Assembly: GCF_004210375.1 (NCBI RefSeq)
Contig: NC_134830.1
Coordinates: forward strand, 46,257,094-46,321,093
From: Tachypleus tridentatus
Taxonomy: Eukaryota > Arthropoda > Merostomata > Xiphosura > Limulidae
Length of the DNA stretch: 64,000 nt
Reading direction: 5' to 3'
How positions within the stretch are numbered: the stretch's first letter is position 1; each line of letters opens with the position of its first letter. Made by a program: the position numbers and the translations under genes. The notes under the pieces are model-generated. The model worked only from the letters and a program-made list of their open reading frames with translations, was not told the origin of the DNA and searched no databases. This document shows positions 37,201 to 50,100 of the stretch, piece by piece.

Positions 37201-39210
37201 CTGTTAGATATCTTGTGTACGCCCTCTGTCTGTAACGTAACTAATAAGTATACTGAACTAAAGAATATAAAATAAATAAAAACTGTATTATGGAAGTAGA
37301 ACGCAATCTTTTCGAGGTGGACAAGATGTGTCACCAGTAAAATACAAATCATTACATTTTTTGCTTTCATTGTGTTAAAATCTGTAAATAATTTTGAAAA
37401 TCCGTAAATAGTTTTATTCCAAAAGTACAAATGACTATCGTGGAAAAAAATAACAACAACAAAACTGAAAGCCCATGCCAAATTTTTTCGTTGTTATTCA
37501 TAATTATTATAAAAGTTTTATCACAAGGCAAACCAACAAAACCCGTGACACAGCAGAACACTTGATTCGTATTCCTTCAAAGAGAGGAATAACAACTTTG
37601 ATGATCAGAGTAAAATAGTGGATTTATCAGTAAATATTTTGCATACATTTTATCAAATTAATAATTTATATTGGATTTCACAAGCCTTGTACTTTAATGG
37701 AAAAGGACAAGGTTACTACGAACGACTATTCTGTATGAAATAATTGTCATCAAATTACCGAAGACGTAACAACTCTTATTTAACTACATTTTAATTATGC
37801 TGATAGTCTCATAAATTACCTAAACCTCATATAACTTTAACCTGAGTTAATTTCAACATCTTTGATCTACTGGTTAATAAAGCATTGCTCACGCATATGC
37901 CAAGGATAATGTATGTTGAACTGTAGAATTCCCATCACTTGGAATTTGTTGTAATTACATTAATATAAGTTGGAATTACTATATAATTTGTAACACAAAT
38001 TCGTAACCCGTAAACACGTTAGGCTAGCTGAAATGACTATCAACTATTAACAGTCACGGATGCTGGTACCGAATTTTCATGTGATATTGTTATATTCTGA
38101 GACAAGCAAAGAAAAATAAGGCTTCAAGCTGTGGAATTAATAAAACTTCTGCCTTATTATCGGTAGGGTTAAACACAGTGTTGTCACTATATGATAACAA
38201 ATAAAACCTACTACGGGCAAGATTTCAATTTAACTAGTTTGTCTGGAACATTTGATAGTTTCTTGATAATATAGTTTCTTTAATGGTACATAATCGAGCT
38301 CCACGTTCCCCCAGATGGATAGATAAACTTATATATATATATATATACTTAATTAGATTATAATCTAATTATAAAATTATAATTATAAAATAATTCATAA
38401 TCTATCTTCTACGTTATCCATAATTAAGTTCTATTCGAGTTAAAGTTAGACCTATTCCTAGAGAAAAGGTACTGCTCCACAGATGCCTGTTTGACAGCCA
38501 CTATATTATTATGATCCACTCCGTGTGGATGATTGTGTTTTGTACTCGTTTGCTTTGATTTTCTAATAGTTTAGTATGCAAGTACCTACATACCTTACTC
38601 TTCTGTACTGTTGGACCTAAATATTTTTTTCTGCAGAATTGTTTACATTATCTTAAGCCTTGATTTAAAAAAATAATAAATTTAGCTGAGATCGTAAAGT
38701 AAATTTTATCTGAAATGTCACTATTTGTCAACTGTTTCAAGAGATACTTTTACTGTATTCTACTTTACCTCGTGTATGGAGGTCTATCCTGAAACTGTGA
38801 AATGGAGCAGGAATATTCTCTCATTCTGATACTCTTCTTGTCACTAATTAGAATGTGTATTATGAAAATACAAAACAAACAAAGTTTTCGCGCTTTTAAA
38901 GGAAATTCACTCTAACTTCCGAAGAAAGCAGGTCATTTATCTGAAAGAAAACCAGGTATACTGTGGAAGTCCTGACAATGTTTCACTGGATTTTTACCTG
39001 CTGGTCGTGCGCGTGTGCTGCAGTTTAACGATTCTCACTCATTTTCATTTCCTTCTTACATTTCTCTTATTCCCAATAGTCTAAATATGCTACCTGACGA
39101 TGTTTAGACACATTCTTTGCCTAAATAGTTTAATTTTTTTATTTTGACTTCGATACCGTGTCTTGCCCCTCTTTCATTTTACACGTAACGTGTCGCTTTA
39201 TATTTTAGAT
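34254..39210. other. Intergenic DNA downstream of the channel gene
   Basis: No exon recognised. Open stretches at 35101-35400 (+), 36281-36589 (-) and 37149-37561 (-) show no known motif. The block 35400-36600 is pyrimidine-rich on the plus strand and looks like an old repeat, but I cannot name it. A (TA)n run lies at 38331-38346, followed by a short AT palindrome. Confidence 0.4.
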
Positions 39211-39262
39211 TTATATGCAAAAACGGCTCGTTTGGGCTGAGAAAACACTTTACACGTCATCA
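39211..39262 (+). repeat. Fragment of the foldback element arm
   Basis: tttatatgcaaaaacggctc followed by gtttgggctgagaaaacact matches one arm of the element at 29029-29205. The second arm is absent. Confidence 0.7.
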
Positions 39263-39542
39263 CTGATTATATTTTAGATTCACAAACCTCTTGTTCTTAT
39301 GGAATCGAGTGACTGTAAGCTATGTTTATCCGTGTATTACCACAACATTTCTTTCTCATATATTATTTAGAATTTGAAAATACGTAACTTATTTAACACC
39401 ACAAATACTATCCTAAATTTATACTCACGTTCTTAACCCAACTGCAGTCACTGTGAACGCAAGCTTACGCTTACATCAACAGTGTGAATACTGCACACAC
39501 ACAAAAAGCTAGAAGTTTGAATAAATAAAGCGAACGACATTT

Positions 39543-39775
39543 TCAAGGGTTATCATCTTCAGAAGACGAACTAGATCGCCGTATAGTTTTAACATGCCGA
39601 ATTGTGGAGTCGGGATCATCGAACTGACCAGGGTATCTGGCACGAACATTGGTCTTGGCTGTCCCAATAACATCATCACTCTTTGTAAGGAAAAATATCC
39701 CAATATTGAGTTCTGGAATGGTGTACAACACTGACAAGAAGAACATCATAAACGTTAGGCCAATCAGAAGGTAAA
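39543..39775 (-). CDS. TWIK-type two-pore K+ channel, last exon (M4 and C-terminal tail)
   Basis: Acceptor ...ttcttttcag. Two bases complete a Phe codon, then YLLIGLTFMMFFLSVLYTIP (fourth membrane helix), a tail with DDVIGTAKTNVRARYPGQFD, and the end RRSSSSSEDDNP with stop at 39543-39545. The join to the exon at 58251 gives YKVCSA|F|YLLIGL, aligned residue by residue to YKIGITCYLLLGL of TWIK-1. The tail is cytosolic; its serine/acidic run is a plausible casein kinase 2 target (inference). The intron before this exon is about 18.5 kb. Confidence 0.85.
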
Positions 39776-39790
39776 CTGAAAAGAAATCAA

Positions 39791-39830
<40 letters not shown>

Positions 39831-41688
39831 AAAAAATTCATAATAAATCTTTACATAATAATAGTAAAACTTTAAATCTGAATGTGTAGTTGAGTTTTCA
39901 GTTTGAGTTCAGTTTTGTATTTACAAATTCAATTCAAAGTTGTCTTAATTGAGAATAATAGTAGTAAAACACTGGAAATCGTGTCAATTTTATCATCTTA
40001 TACTTTTGTGTATGTGACAAAGAAAAATGGGTTACTTCAAGATAAGAGGTTATAAAAGAAAACATCAGAGAGAGATTTTGTGGTCGTCAACTTAGATGGC
40101 ACGACAAATTAGCGAAAGTGCCAAGTAGGAAACCCTTGATATCCTTAACTGAGAACTACTTACCAAATCAGCACTAGTCAGCAGCAACCTCCTCCTATTA
40201 TGCGGTTACTTTTTTGAATTATTTATGGAAAACAAATACTAAGTATATACATGTTTAAAGGTTTATCAAGATCTATATTTTATTTTTAACATATAGCATG
40301 GAGAAACCAGCAGATCGAAAGTGTTATAAAAAAAATGTGGACACTAGTGAGTCACAAAACCAAATAAGAAAGATGCAGGCTTGAAGCCTATCACAAGAAT
40401 TAACCCAAGACTTTCCAGTCTCGACTTCAGAGGTAAAACAATTCACAACTACCAGCTTTTGCATCATTTTGATAAAAATCCTACAGTTAGATAAAACACA
40501 CGCCGAAATGAACCAATGTCACAAAAGAAAAGCAATTAACACGACAATGATGAAAGACAAAGGTGAACTACTCTTAGTGAAGAGATTAGAGTAGCCTCGC
40601 TTTTTTCTGTATACCCTAAGTTAATCGTCTTGGGTAATTTCGCCACAGATATAAGATAAAAGACAGAAATAAGCTCTGTAAGAACCAATAACAAAGTGGA
40701 TTTTGATTACAGTCTAATAAAATAGTACACTCATTACTGGAATATTCCACTGTATCAATCGAATTAAAAAAATAACTATTTTTGAAAATAGATCTGTTAT
40801 ACTTCTTAAACAATTAGAAAAAACCTAAACATTGTGTGTATAATTCTTGTTTCTGACTCCAAACATCTATTTCTCCACACTAATCAAGTTCCTCTGAGGA
40901 TATGACCTGATTACAGAAGCTGGCAATAACCCAGGATCTTCAATAAACTCGCCGCACTAGCTCTTTTTTAGTATATTATTTCTGATCTAGTCGAACAGTA
41001 CTTTATTAATGTACAATAATGTATAAAGAAAGAAAAGTGAAGAATACTAAGTGTACTAAAGAAATAGTAAAGTTGATAACGATTATACTGGAACTACAGA
41101 AAGATATCTCATAAACACTGTTAATGCAGTTAAACAGGTTATGACCGAGATAATTTCTTGTGTTAACTTAGTTGATAACTTAATTAAAGATGTGTCTAAG
41201 CTATTGAACATAACAGAAGGTCTTATAAATGAACATTTACACTTTAAAGGTGAAGAGTTCAATGACTTAGAGTTAGTGTTGTTTCAAGACAACGTTGGGA
41301 GTTTCAGTATAAATGAACTATTCAACAGTATGTAAATAAAGAAGTTATTTGATTTGTAGCCAGTTGTCTCTGTGTGAGGTATTTATTCCACACGTAAACT
41401 TCCGCGAGTTGGTGGCTTGTGTGCCATAGCACGACCTGAAATTCATACAATTTTCTTTATGACAAGTGTAAAATTGAACCAAATGACTGAACCCACAGGC
41501 TGTTTGCACGTCCGTTACGCTTAACTGAATTGCGAATATCGAAACTGAATTGATTGTTACAATTATAACATCCTCACAGTTGAATATACAAAGCGTGTTT
41601 AGCAGTATATCGCGACTCAAGCCTTTGATCTTCTGATATGCAGCCCAGTTTGTTAACCATTAGGTTATGCTCAGCCATATAAAGTGAA
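39776..41688 (-). other. Start of the 18.5-kb channel intron; simple repeat and a possible transposon tail
   Basis: A (TA)n run lies at 39795-39828. A 64-codon plus-strand open stretch at 41141-41335 (INEHLHFKGEEFNDLE) faintly resembles the acidic C-terminal tail of Tigger/pogo transposases, but this is too weak to call. Nothing else was recognised. Confidence 0.35.
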
Positions 41689-41928
41689 TTTGTTTGTTTT
41701 GAATTTGGTGTCCCTAATTTAACAGTAACAGATTAGAGGGAGGCAGCTAGTCAACAACACTCATCACCCCTTCTTGGGCTGCTCTTTTTCCAGCGAATAA
41801 GGGGATTGACCGTCACATTATAACGTATGCACAGATGAAAGGGCAAATATTTTCAATGACAGGGATTCGAATCCTCGACCTGCAGATTTTGATGCAAGCA
41901 CCCAAACTACTAGGCCATGTCAGACTAA
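41689..41928 (-). repeat. SINE-A copy
   Basis: tgtccctaatttaacagtaa, ggcagctagtcaacaacact, ggggattgaccgtcacatta and gacagggattcgaatcctcg (B box on the minus strand). Short direct repeats aaagtgaa flank it at 41681 and 41929. Confidence 0.8.
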
Positions 41929-42370
41929 AAAGTGAACTAAAATAAACAAAGTATTTCTTGTTTTCTGGGTAACCCTTAACGACATACTAAAACTAAGATA
42001 CTCACATTCCATAATTTGCATTTCTAACTTCTATGCAACAATGCGTTAAATCAGAAATCGTGTCACACTGAAAACTTGTCGTGATTTATTTGCTGCAGTG
42101 GTATGAACATAATAAAAGAAATCTAAACAAAAGTAGTTTCTTTCCATTATCGAAAAAAGAAACGAAATTTCAATATCTTTTTGGACTTGCTACATGTCAT
42201 TATTTTTGTTTTACTAGTTGTTAAATTTAGAGCAAAGCTATTCAAGGGCTATCTTCGCTAGCCATCTTTAATTTGGTAGTGATAGACTAGAGGGAAGGCA
42301 CCTTGTATAAACCACTCACCACTAACTCTTGGGTTACTCTTTGACATTGTTTGTTTGTTTGTTTGTTTGT

Positions 42371-42488
42371 AACTCCCGCTAGTACAGCAGTATGTCTACG
42401 GATTTACAACGCTAAAATCAGAGGATCGATTCCCCTCGGTGGACTCAGCAGATAGCCCGATGTGGCTTTGCCATAAGAAAACACACAC
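42371..42488 (+). repeat. SINE-C copy, well preserved
   Basis: aactcccgctagtacagcag, tatgtctacggatttacaac, gaggatcgattcccctcggt, gcagatagcccgatgtggct, then an (ac)n tail. It lies within a (gttt)n tract that is the tail of the neighbouring SINE-A. Confidence 0.85.
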
Positions 42489-42765
42489 TTGTTTGTTTGT
42501 TTTTAATTTCGCGCAAAGTTACTCGAGGGCGATCTGCGCTAGCTGTCCCTAACTTAGCAGTGTAAGACTAGAGGGAAGGTAGCTAGTCATCACCACCCAT
42601 CGCCAACTCTTAGGCTACTCTTTTACCAACTAATAGTGGGATTGACAGTCACGTTATAACGCCTTGAGGATGAAAGGGCGAGCATGTTTGGTGTGACGGG
42701 GATTCGAATCCGCGACCATCAGATTATGAATAGAGCTCCTTACCCATCTGGCCATGCCGGGCCTT
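42489..42765 (-). repeat. SINE-A copy, full length
   Basis: Contains the tail tgtttgtttttaatttcgcg, body ctagctgtccctaacttagc, gctagtcatcaccacccatc and tagtgggattgacagtcacg, B box ggggattcgaatccgcgacc, and head atctggccatgccgggcc. It is inserted in an older SINE-A. Confidence 0.9.
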
Positions 42766-42900
42766 TGGAATTGACTGTTACATTATAATACCTCCAAGAC
42801 TGAAAGAACGAAATGTTCGGTGAAGGTAATTCGATTCCATGACCAGTAACTGTGAGTTGAGAGCTCTAATTATTAGACTACATGCCATTGTACACAATAT

Positions 42901-44410
42901 AAGGAGAAAACCTCATCGTTTCGATGACAAGTAGAAGATAATTATGTTAGTGTCACCTGAAATGGGGGGTTTCCTTATGGTTAATATCAAATGAAAGATG
43001 GAGTTTCCTTAAGGTATAGTGCAACAGCTGAAAACTGACAAATCCTACTCCTTCGTAACTAGAATAATTATTTATTCATATTGACATTTTTTTAGCATTC
43101 ATGTTTGTATTTGTTTCGCTTAGCTGTGCTTTAAAGAGGACGTAGTCAGTCCTATTTTGTGCCAATCTTCGCCTCAGACAAACGTTACATATCATAACGG
43201 TGAGTGGTTATTCAACAACGTGGCCTCGCCTATGCAGGCTTTAATGTCGTTTCTTCCCTTGTGAAATATTCAACAGGAAGGCGGTGTAGCGAGTTGTAAA
43301 AGCTAGTAAAAGCAAGAAGTTTATCTTTCATAAAAATTAGTATGAAAATAACCTCTGAAGTAGGAATCTTAAGATTGTGAGGCATCACATTAAGGTCCTG
43401 GTATTGGTGAAGTATAATCCTAATCCACCGTCTTCATCTTGTAATGGAGTAGTGTTTTTCTCTGTGCTCCAGAAGAAAGAGTTATGAAACTGCACAAGTG
43501 ACCAGTCAATTAGAAAATTAAAACCTCCAGGAGGTGCGTGTGTGTGTGTCTATAAAAATATCCAAAACACTGTGTGTAAATATATTTTATTTTCTGGTGT
43601 TACAATTGTGTATGGCTCACTTTTCTTACTGTACTATTTTAATTTTTAGTTGAAACTCTGATAATTTCAGTCCAGTTACGTATTTATTGTTTACAGTTTC
43701 AACTGAGAATGCCATAAGTACTTTTGATTAGGATGAATATATGTCTCGAAAAAGTATTCCCAATTCGAAAAACCCACAAAACTACTCAAAAATACCTTTC
43801 ATTTCTTATATTTATTATGATGTCTGCAACATAAATGCATTAAAAATAAATATTCAGCCAATTTTATTATTATCATAAGCCTAGGTATCGCATCAACAAC
43901 ACTGGTTCAGTTGCCATAGTTACAGTCTCGACGTAAACAAAATGGATGAAAAAGTACATTTTTACAGTTTAATCCAGTTCTTAACCCAACAGGTGTTATC
44001 AAGACATTTACTAATATAAATAGTGTCTGAACCATTACTATGATTGTAGTATCCCAGCCAGAATGTACAGCCTTGATATTGAACGAATATCCTCGCTCGC
44101 ACATTCTTCTTTGCTATCGCTCAAAGGTCCATAATGCATTCCCGTGTTTTTTGTTTTTGGTTTTGGAACAATAAACTCTTAAAAGAGACACTAATCAGAG
44201 AAATACAACTGTCATTAATACAGTAAACTTCTACAGTACTGGCTGTACCTGCAATAATGGTGACTACAAGTACACACTTCTACATTAGTGACCCCGATTT
44301 TAGTTACATTTTAGTTGTTTTAGATATTGTTTTTACACCATATTTACTAAAAATCACCAGGTTGAAATATGTTACATAAACTTGATTTTTTACAGCATAT
44401 TTTGAGTCAA
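42901..44410 (-). other. Channel intron, nothing recognised
   Basis: No exon or nameable repeat. A short minus-strand open stretch at 43907-44104 has no recognisable motif. Confidence 0.4.
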
Positions 44411-44674
44411 GGCCCAGCATGGCCAAATGGTTAGGGCACTCAACTCATAATCTGCGGGTCGTGGGTTCGAATCCCCGTCGCACCAAACATGTTCACCCTA
44501 TCAGCTGTGAGGGCAATATAAGTGACGGTCAATCCCACTATTCATTGGTAAAAGAGTACCCCAAAAGTTGGCGGTGGATGGTGATGACTAGCTGCCTGCC
44601 CTCTAGTCTTACACTGCTAAATTATAAACAGTTAGCGCAGATAACTCTTGCGTAGCTTTAAACGAAATTCAAAC
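44411..44674 (+). repeat. SINE-A copy, full length, with target duplication
   Basis: Head ggcccagcatggccaaatgg (A-box region), B box gtgggttcgaatccccgtcg, then the full body and tail gaaattcaaac. It is flanked by 13-bp repeats tattttgagtcaa (44398-44410) and tattttgagttaa (44675-44687), one mismatch. This is the best plus-strand reference copy. The tRNA-like head gives pol III promoter boxes. Confidence 0.9.
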
Positions 44675-45344
44675 TATTTTGAGTTAAAGCCTTCCGAGAG
44701 GCTTCTCAACACATGTAAGTTGTTAGAAATATGTATACCCTATAAAACTACTCTGTGAAAAGTCATTAAACATACTTTAGAAGTTAAGTTTGAAAACAAA
44801 TCGAAGAATTATTAATGTTTTTCTATTCAACTCAAATCCTGTAAGGCATCTATATTCACTAGGCCTACATCCATAACATTTCCTACGCATATCGCCAACA
44901 AGAAGTCATAAAAATGGCATGTGCATGTTTCATGTGCTTATCAGATTAAAAGGTGCAGAGAGAGTAATAAAATATCTTAAAGTGAGAGAACCCAGCGATC
45001 CTAAATGGAAAGTTTCAGAAACTGTTATAACCCACTGTTAAGAGTGTATGGAACATGTAATGAACATGAAATCGAATATGTAGACTTTTGAACGTTGTTT
45101 ACCGTTAATTTATAAGGTTTGGTACACTGAAACGCTGAAACAACAATTTCTGAGTGGTCCAAATTGTATCTGAGGCTATTTCGAAGACTGCAATATTTAA
45201 TATCTAAATTACTGCCAAGAATAAATGAACAACAACAAAAAAAGATAACCATTTTACCTTTACGGCAAGGGCGCGATGATAAGAAATGTATTGGTCATTT
45301 GAGGCATTACTGAATAAGTTTAAAAACAGCAACAACTAAACGTG

Positions 45345-45734
45345 ACAGTAGTTTAGTTTAGCCTGTTCAGTGCCGTAGACGAGATAATTCGTCCAAGCCG
45401 ATTGGTAACACAGTGCCACGAACGAGTTAATTCGTTCTCAATAATACCTAACTTCAACGCTAAATGTCAGCACCATACATGCATTTGATCTACTTACAAG
45501 TTGTTTCACTTTCGATCCAAAATGGCGTCACGAAAAAAGTTACAAAATGAAGAAGCATTAGAGTTGTACTTTAAACTTGGTTCGGAGTTGCTGTAGCAGC
45601 TGAAATACTTAGCAGTCAACAGGTTAAAGGTTAAAAAAACAACCTTGTGTTTACCTGCTTTCCCAACTGTGGTGTTAGGGAACGGTTGTTCCCCTTCAAC
45701 CCCGCGCCTGAGATTAAAATACTTTAATATTAGT
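45345..45734 (+). mobile_element. piggyBac-like remnant with transposase N-terminus
   Basis: A leader with paired motifs gacgagataattcgtc and gaacgagttaattcgttc, then an ATG at 45522 opening MASRKKLQNEEALELYFKLG and a stop after 24 codons. Leaders of this form and short MAS(R/K)xxL...EA starts are typical of piggyBac-like transposons. No DDD catalytic domain follows, so this is a remnant or a MITE derived from such an element. The 3' terminus could not be placed. Confidence 0.45.
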
Positions 45735-45854
45735 GTTTGTTTAACGCCAACCGCAAAGCTACAGAATAATCTATCTGTACTGTGTATGTCGCTGGTATCA
45801 AACTTAATATTTAGCGTTATTAGCTTGCACACTTAATGCTGAGGCAGTGGGAGG
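45735..45854 (-). repeat. SINE-B copy, diverged
   Basis: tgtttgtttaacgccaaccg, caaagctacagaataatcta, tctgtactgtgtatgtcgct, ggtatcaaac and tttagcgttattagcttgca follow the SINE-B order on the minus strand. Confidence 0.6.
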
Positions 45855-46483
45855 CAAACTTTAAGTACTGTAAGTTCATAAACCTATCGCTGGCACAGAG
45901 GTGGATGAGAGTGTAATAAAAGTGAAAAACATCGTATCACTGCTTTGACGATTTATGGCGTTTAAGTCATAACCCAAAAGCAAATATAATATTTATAGGG
46001 AGACAGCCGATAGACTTTAAATAGTGAGAAATATAAATCAAATCAGTTGCAAAATCAGATTTTTTGCTGTAATTGCAGAAATTAAGGATAAGTCTTCTAC
46101 TTCTGTAAAATATTAAATTTTATGTTGTGGGCAGTATAATTACCTTTCTTACGCTAAAGTTTTGACTTTCAATTCATATGTACTCTTTTATATTTTTAAT
46201 ACCACTTACGTCGTGAATTTTAGGATAATACAAAAAATAAAAGTATTAAATACTGAAGATTTATTAAAATTTACTTTCAAGAGTACATGAAATTAACGAC
46301 TCTGAAACAAGATCTTTATTTAAGCAAACATTAAAGAGAGTTTAAAATTATCAGTACTTTTGTATAAGCCTACTTATGTTTGTTTGTGACAAGTGGCGAA
46401 GTCTGTTTTCCTTGACCGTTACCATCCTGTAAGGAAAAAACAGCTTTGACAAAAATTAATTGACTCTGCGTGCAATATTCAAT

Positions 46484-46610
46484 GAGACCAATAAAAGAGC
46501 CCAAGAACTGGCGTTGAATACTGTTAACTAGCTATCTACCTCACAGTCTATTAATTTAAATTTGATGACGTCTATATGATGACACTTCTCGTGTAGCTTT
46601 ACACAAAGGT
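46484..46610 (+). repeat. SINE-A fragment, decayed
   Basis: aaagagcccaagaactggcg, ttaactagctatctacctca and tctcgtgtagctttacacaa follow the 3' half of SINE-A. Confidence 0.55.
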
Positions 46611-47106
46611 TCTAGAAACAGCAACTAATTTACAGAATCAGTTAAGAAACAAAAACCCAACAAACTCTGTCGGTTTTTCTAATGTTTTTACTTATACCAC
46701 ACTTTAACCGAACCTTGATATTTATAACTTGTGATACAAACCATGATACCAGCGTTTCAATGTACACAATAACTATTTGGACAATGCTTCAAGAAAAGCA
46801 AAAACAGCACGCTCTACATTTGATCAACCATTTTGGAGAGATAGACTAATCTATTTACTAAATTGTGTTTCACTAATTATTCAATTACGGTATTTTTTAC
46901 GTTTTATCTCTAATAGGCTTAGCACTAGTGTACTTCGAACTCAACTCTTGTACAAAAGCACATGAGGAAAGGGGAACACATTAAGTCCAAGTACTTGTTT
47001 AGGAGAACATTAATTATCGCGAACACATGCTTATCGAATTCTGATGAAAGTTTAAATTAAAACCGATGTGTTACTACGCCAACCTCTTCCATTATAACTC
47101 ATAAGC

Positions 47107-50100
47107 AGTGGTGGGAGTAAAAAAATAATAACAACCAGTTCTATCTCGCTTTACACACCCTCATCTATTGCAATGAAAAATAATAACAAAAATATCTTGC
47201 TGAAATAATTTATTTATCATGCTTTAAATACTTCCAAATTTCCACTTGATTATCACCAAAAATCTTTATTTCTTCCATGATTGACCCTGTTGCCATTAGT
47301 TGTGTGGTTTTTTTCTTAGCCATGTTTGAACTGAAGAAGTAGGATCACATGAATCCAATGGGAGGCCAATCAAATTAATTGTCATCAGATTTGCCACATG
47401 TAAACTGTAAGGCAGCTTCTTTTATCTGAATATATGATATTCATTATTGAAAATCCTCCTTCTGTCTCTGTGGAACTAAGAGCAACCGTATTAGTGATAT
47501 TTCTAGCCTTTTGTGTAGTTCTTGGAATTTCATGATTATGACGAGTTCGTAGGATATTTTCCACATAGTCACGGAAATCATTAATGCTGATTTCGTGATG
47601 AAAGAGCTTACTAAATTCATACAATATTTCTTCAACGGCTTTCTAAGGGTCAACAATTTCATCAATATTCCAAGAATCTGGCTCAAGTATGTTTACCAGT
47701 TAATGAATTTTCTTGTCATTTTCTTGTATGTTATTTTTTTATTTGAAGTAATCATAATCCATCAATCTGGCTTTCATATTTTTTTATTACTGCTTCCAGT
47801 AATTTTTGACAAGGAAGGCTCACATATATTTGGTTTTCAACAAACTCGATATTCCTAAAGGCGTCAGAAGTAATGGTTTCATCAATTTTCTTTTCAAAGA
47901 TTCCCTACTGTCTTTGAGCATTTCAAATGCCTTAATGGCCAATTTTATTAGTTTTTCAGTTTTTGCTAAATTTAAATTTCTGGCTTGAAGGGCATTAGAA
48001 AGTAAAGAAATTTCTTGTAGTATATACATCATTATTGCTAAATCCTCCAGGAGGAATTTGTTGCAAAGACGGCTAGCCATTCATTAATATTTTTTCTCAG
48101 TAGAAAAATATTTGTGTAATGCTGGATAAGCACGCCATACAGCAAATGTTGATCTTAGACTGCAAGCAACCCATCTTGGTGCCAAGGCTCTACCAATCTT
48201 CAGAATTTCTAGTCCAATTTATTCCAAAATGTTGAAAAGTTCAATTTGTTTTTGTTCGATTGATGAAAGATCGTGTAGCTTTTATCAGTGACAGAATCAT
48301 TTAAAACCAGTTCCAAGTGGTGATTTAAGCAATGCCAAATTATGATATCAGGAAAATCATTTTTAAGTTTAGTGCTCACCCCTGATTTGCAGCCAAGCAT
48401 TACACTTGCACCATCTGAGCAGAATACGACCAAATTATTTTTCAAATATCCACTATCAAATCCTGTATCATGCAAACTTTTTAATAGAGATGTGTATATA
48501 GTGTCAGAATCCTGTCCTTTCAACTCAACCAAATCAAGAAAAATTATTGACGACAGATCACAATCTTCAACCTTTACAAAAATCATGGTTTACTAGATAT
48601 GACTGAAGCTTCATCAATGATGACACAGATTTAAATTTTCTTCAATTATTTCAGTAAATATTTCATTCTTAGTTTTTTTTTGCAATGTGATCAACTATTT
48701 TAACAGCAGTTTCCAAGAATGGAGTCTCACTCCCATGTTCAACCCATTTTTTATTTGTAGCTCAATCTCATCTTCAACGTCAGAAAATGTCCCGCTTCGT
48801 TTTGCTACACAGTAGATTGTATTAAAAACTTTACATGAATAGTTGCTATATTTTGGGCTTATTTTATTTAGGCATTTGGTTATTGCATCATCTGCACGAT
48901 CTTTCAATTGCATTGCACATATATTATGTGCCTTCGATGAAATATATTAATTCATTATTTTTCTGAGAGATACTTGTGGGCGGTTTTATTCCTTCTTGAT
49001 GCTTCAACACTGTAGCTTCTCCATTTCCTTCATGTTTATGGAATCAAATTTGGTACAGTGGTGAAAACAAAGTTTCTTGCTGCAAACAACTGAACCATCA
49101 TATTTTTTCTTGAACTCCTCGGCCTGCTTCATACTCCAGCAATCTGAAAGAGCAGCTGCTGGATCTTCATCATTTCTATTTTGTGCAGTATTAGAATCAG
49201 AAAATTAATCACTCCTTGAAGTTGCTGGTCATAGCTGTTCAATTGGATCTTGCTTTGAAGTTTCGGTTCTTGGGGATTTTTCTTACAAAGTCCAGTATAT
49301 CATGTTGCTGCTTCATTTTAGGGGCTGAAGCCTGAAATGCCAAAATTCTTTATTCAAAAATAAATGTATTAATATAACTTCTTATTAAACTTTCCTCAAA
49401 AGGGCTAAAAATATAGAATTGTTTTCTAATTATTTTTATAAATTTTCATATGAAAACTATTTTTATAATCATATTTTAATTTTTGTGGCGACATATAAAC
49501 AAAGAAAATTAATTTAACATTTAGCTGTTTTTGCAGATATTGTTTTTAGGTGACTCTGTTCCGCTTACATAAGTAATTTTATATAAGTATATATTAACAA
49601 ACATAAATATTGTGAAATATAGTTTTACTAAGCCATACAATTATAACACAAATGTAGCTCTATGGTGTTATGGTTTCATGTTTATATCTATTATTGGAAT
49701 AGTTTTTCTACGTGAGTACTAGCCTACTAAGCCTAGCATCCAAATTTCGTATCCTGTCAGTATGAAAATACAAGTGAAGAGAGATTCAGTATCCCGAGCG
49801 AAAACATGAGATGTATTTTATTCCCTTAGACGGTCAGACGCCATCACGTACTACGTTTAACATTTTTGGTAATATGCATATTAAAATAACTTGTCCATGT
49901 CTAAATAAATTAAATGTTTAACAGGCAAACTTTGGCTTTAAAAAAAACAAACAAACGTCAATCCAGGCTAAATCTCCAATCCATAAACCTTTAATTTTGT
50001 TCTAGAATAGTAAAACCTACAAAATAACATTAAGCCTCACAGTTTAACGTTAATAGCGTATAAGTCTACATAAAGTGTATCATTTTTCACACTCACCTTC

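Larger units (their letters stand above)
42217..42900 (-). repeat. Old SINE-A copy split by later insertions
   Basis: The outer halves at 42217-42350 (agctattcaagggctatctt, ttgggttactcttt) and 42766-42900 (ttggaattgactgttacatt, attcgattccatgacc) are consecutive parts of one diverged SINE-A. The material between them, 42351-42765, is a younger SINE-A whose tail itself received a SINE-C. A near-duplicated ctttgacatt/ctttggaatt marks the insertion point. Confidence 0.75.

Noticed and set aside
42680-42730. tRNA-like boxes in the SINE copies as tRNA genes
   Set aside because: The B boxes are SINE heads; the acceptor and anticodon stems do not form a complete cloverleaf. Only 57748-57819 has one.
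44419-44655. 78-codon ORF
   Set aside because: It is the translation of a SINE-A copy, not a gene.
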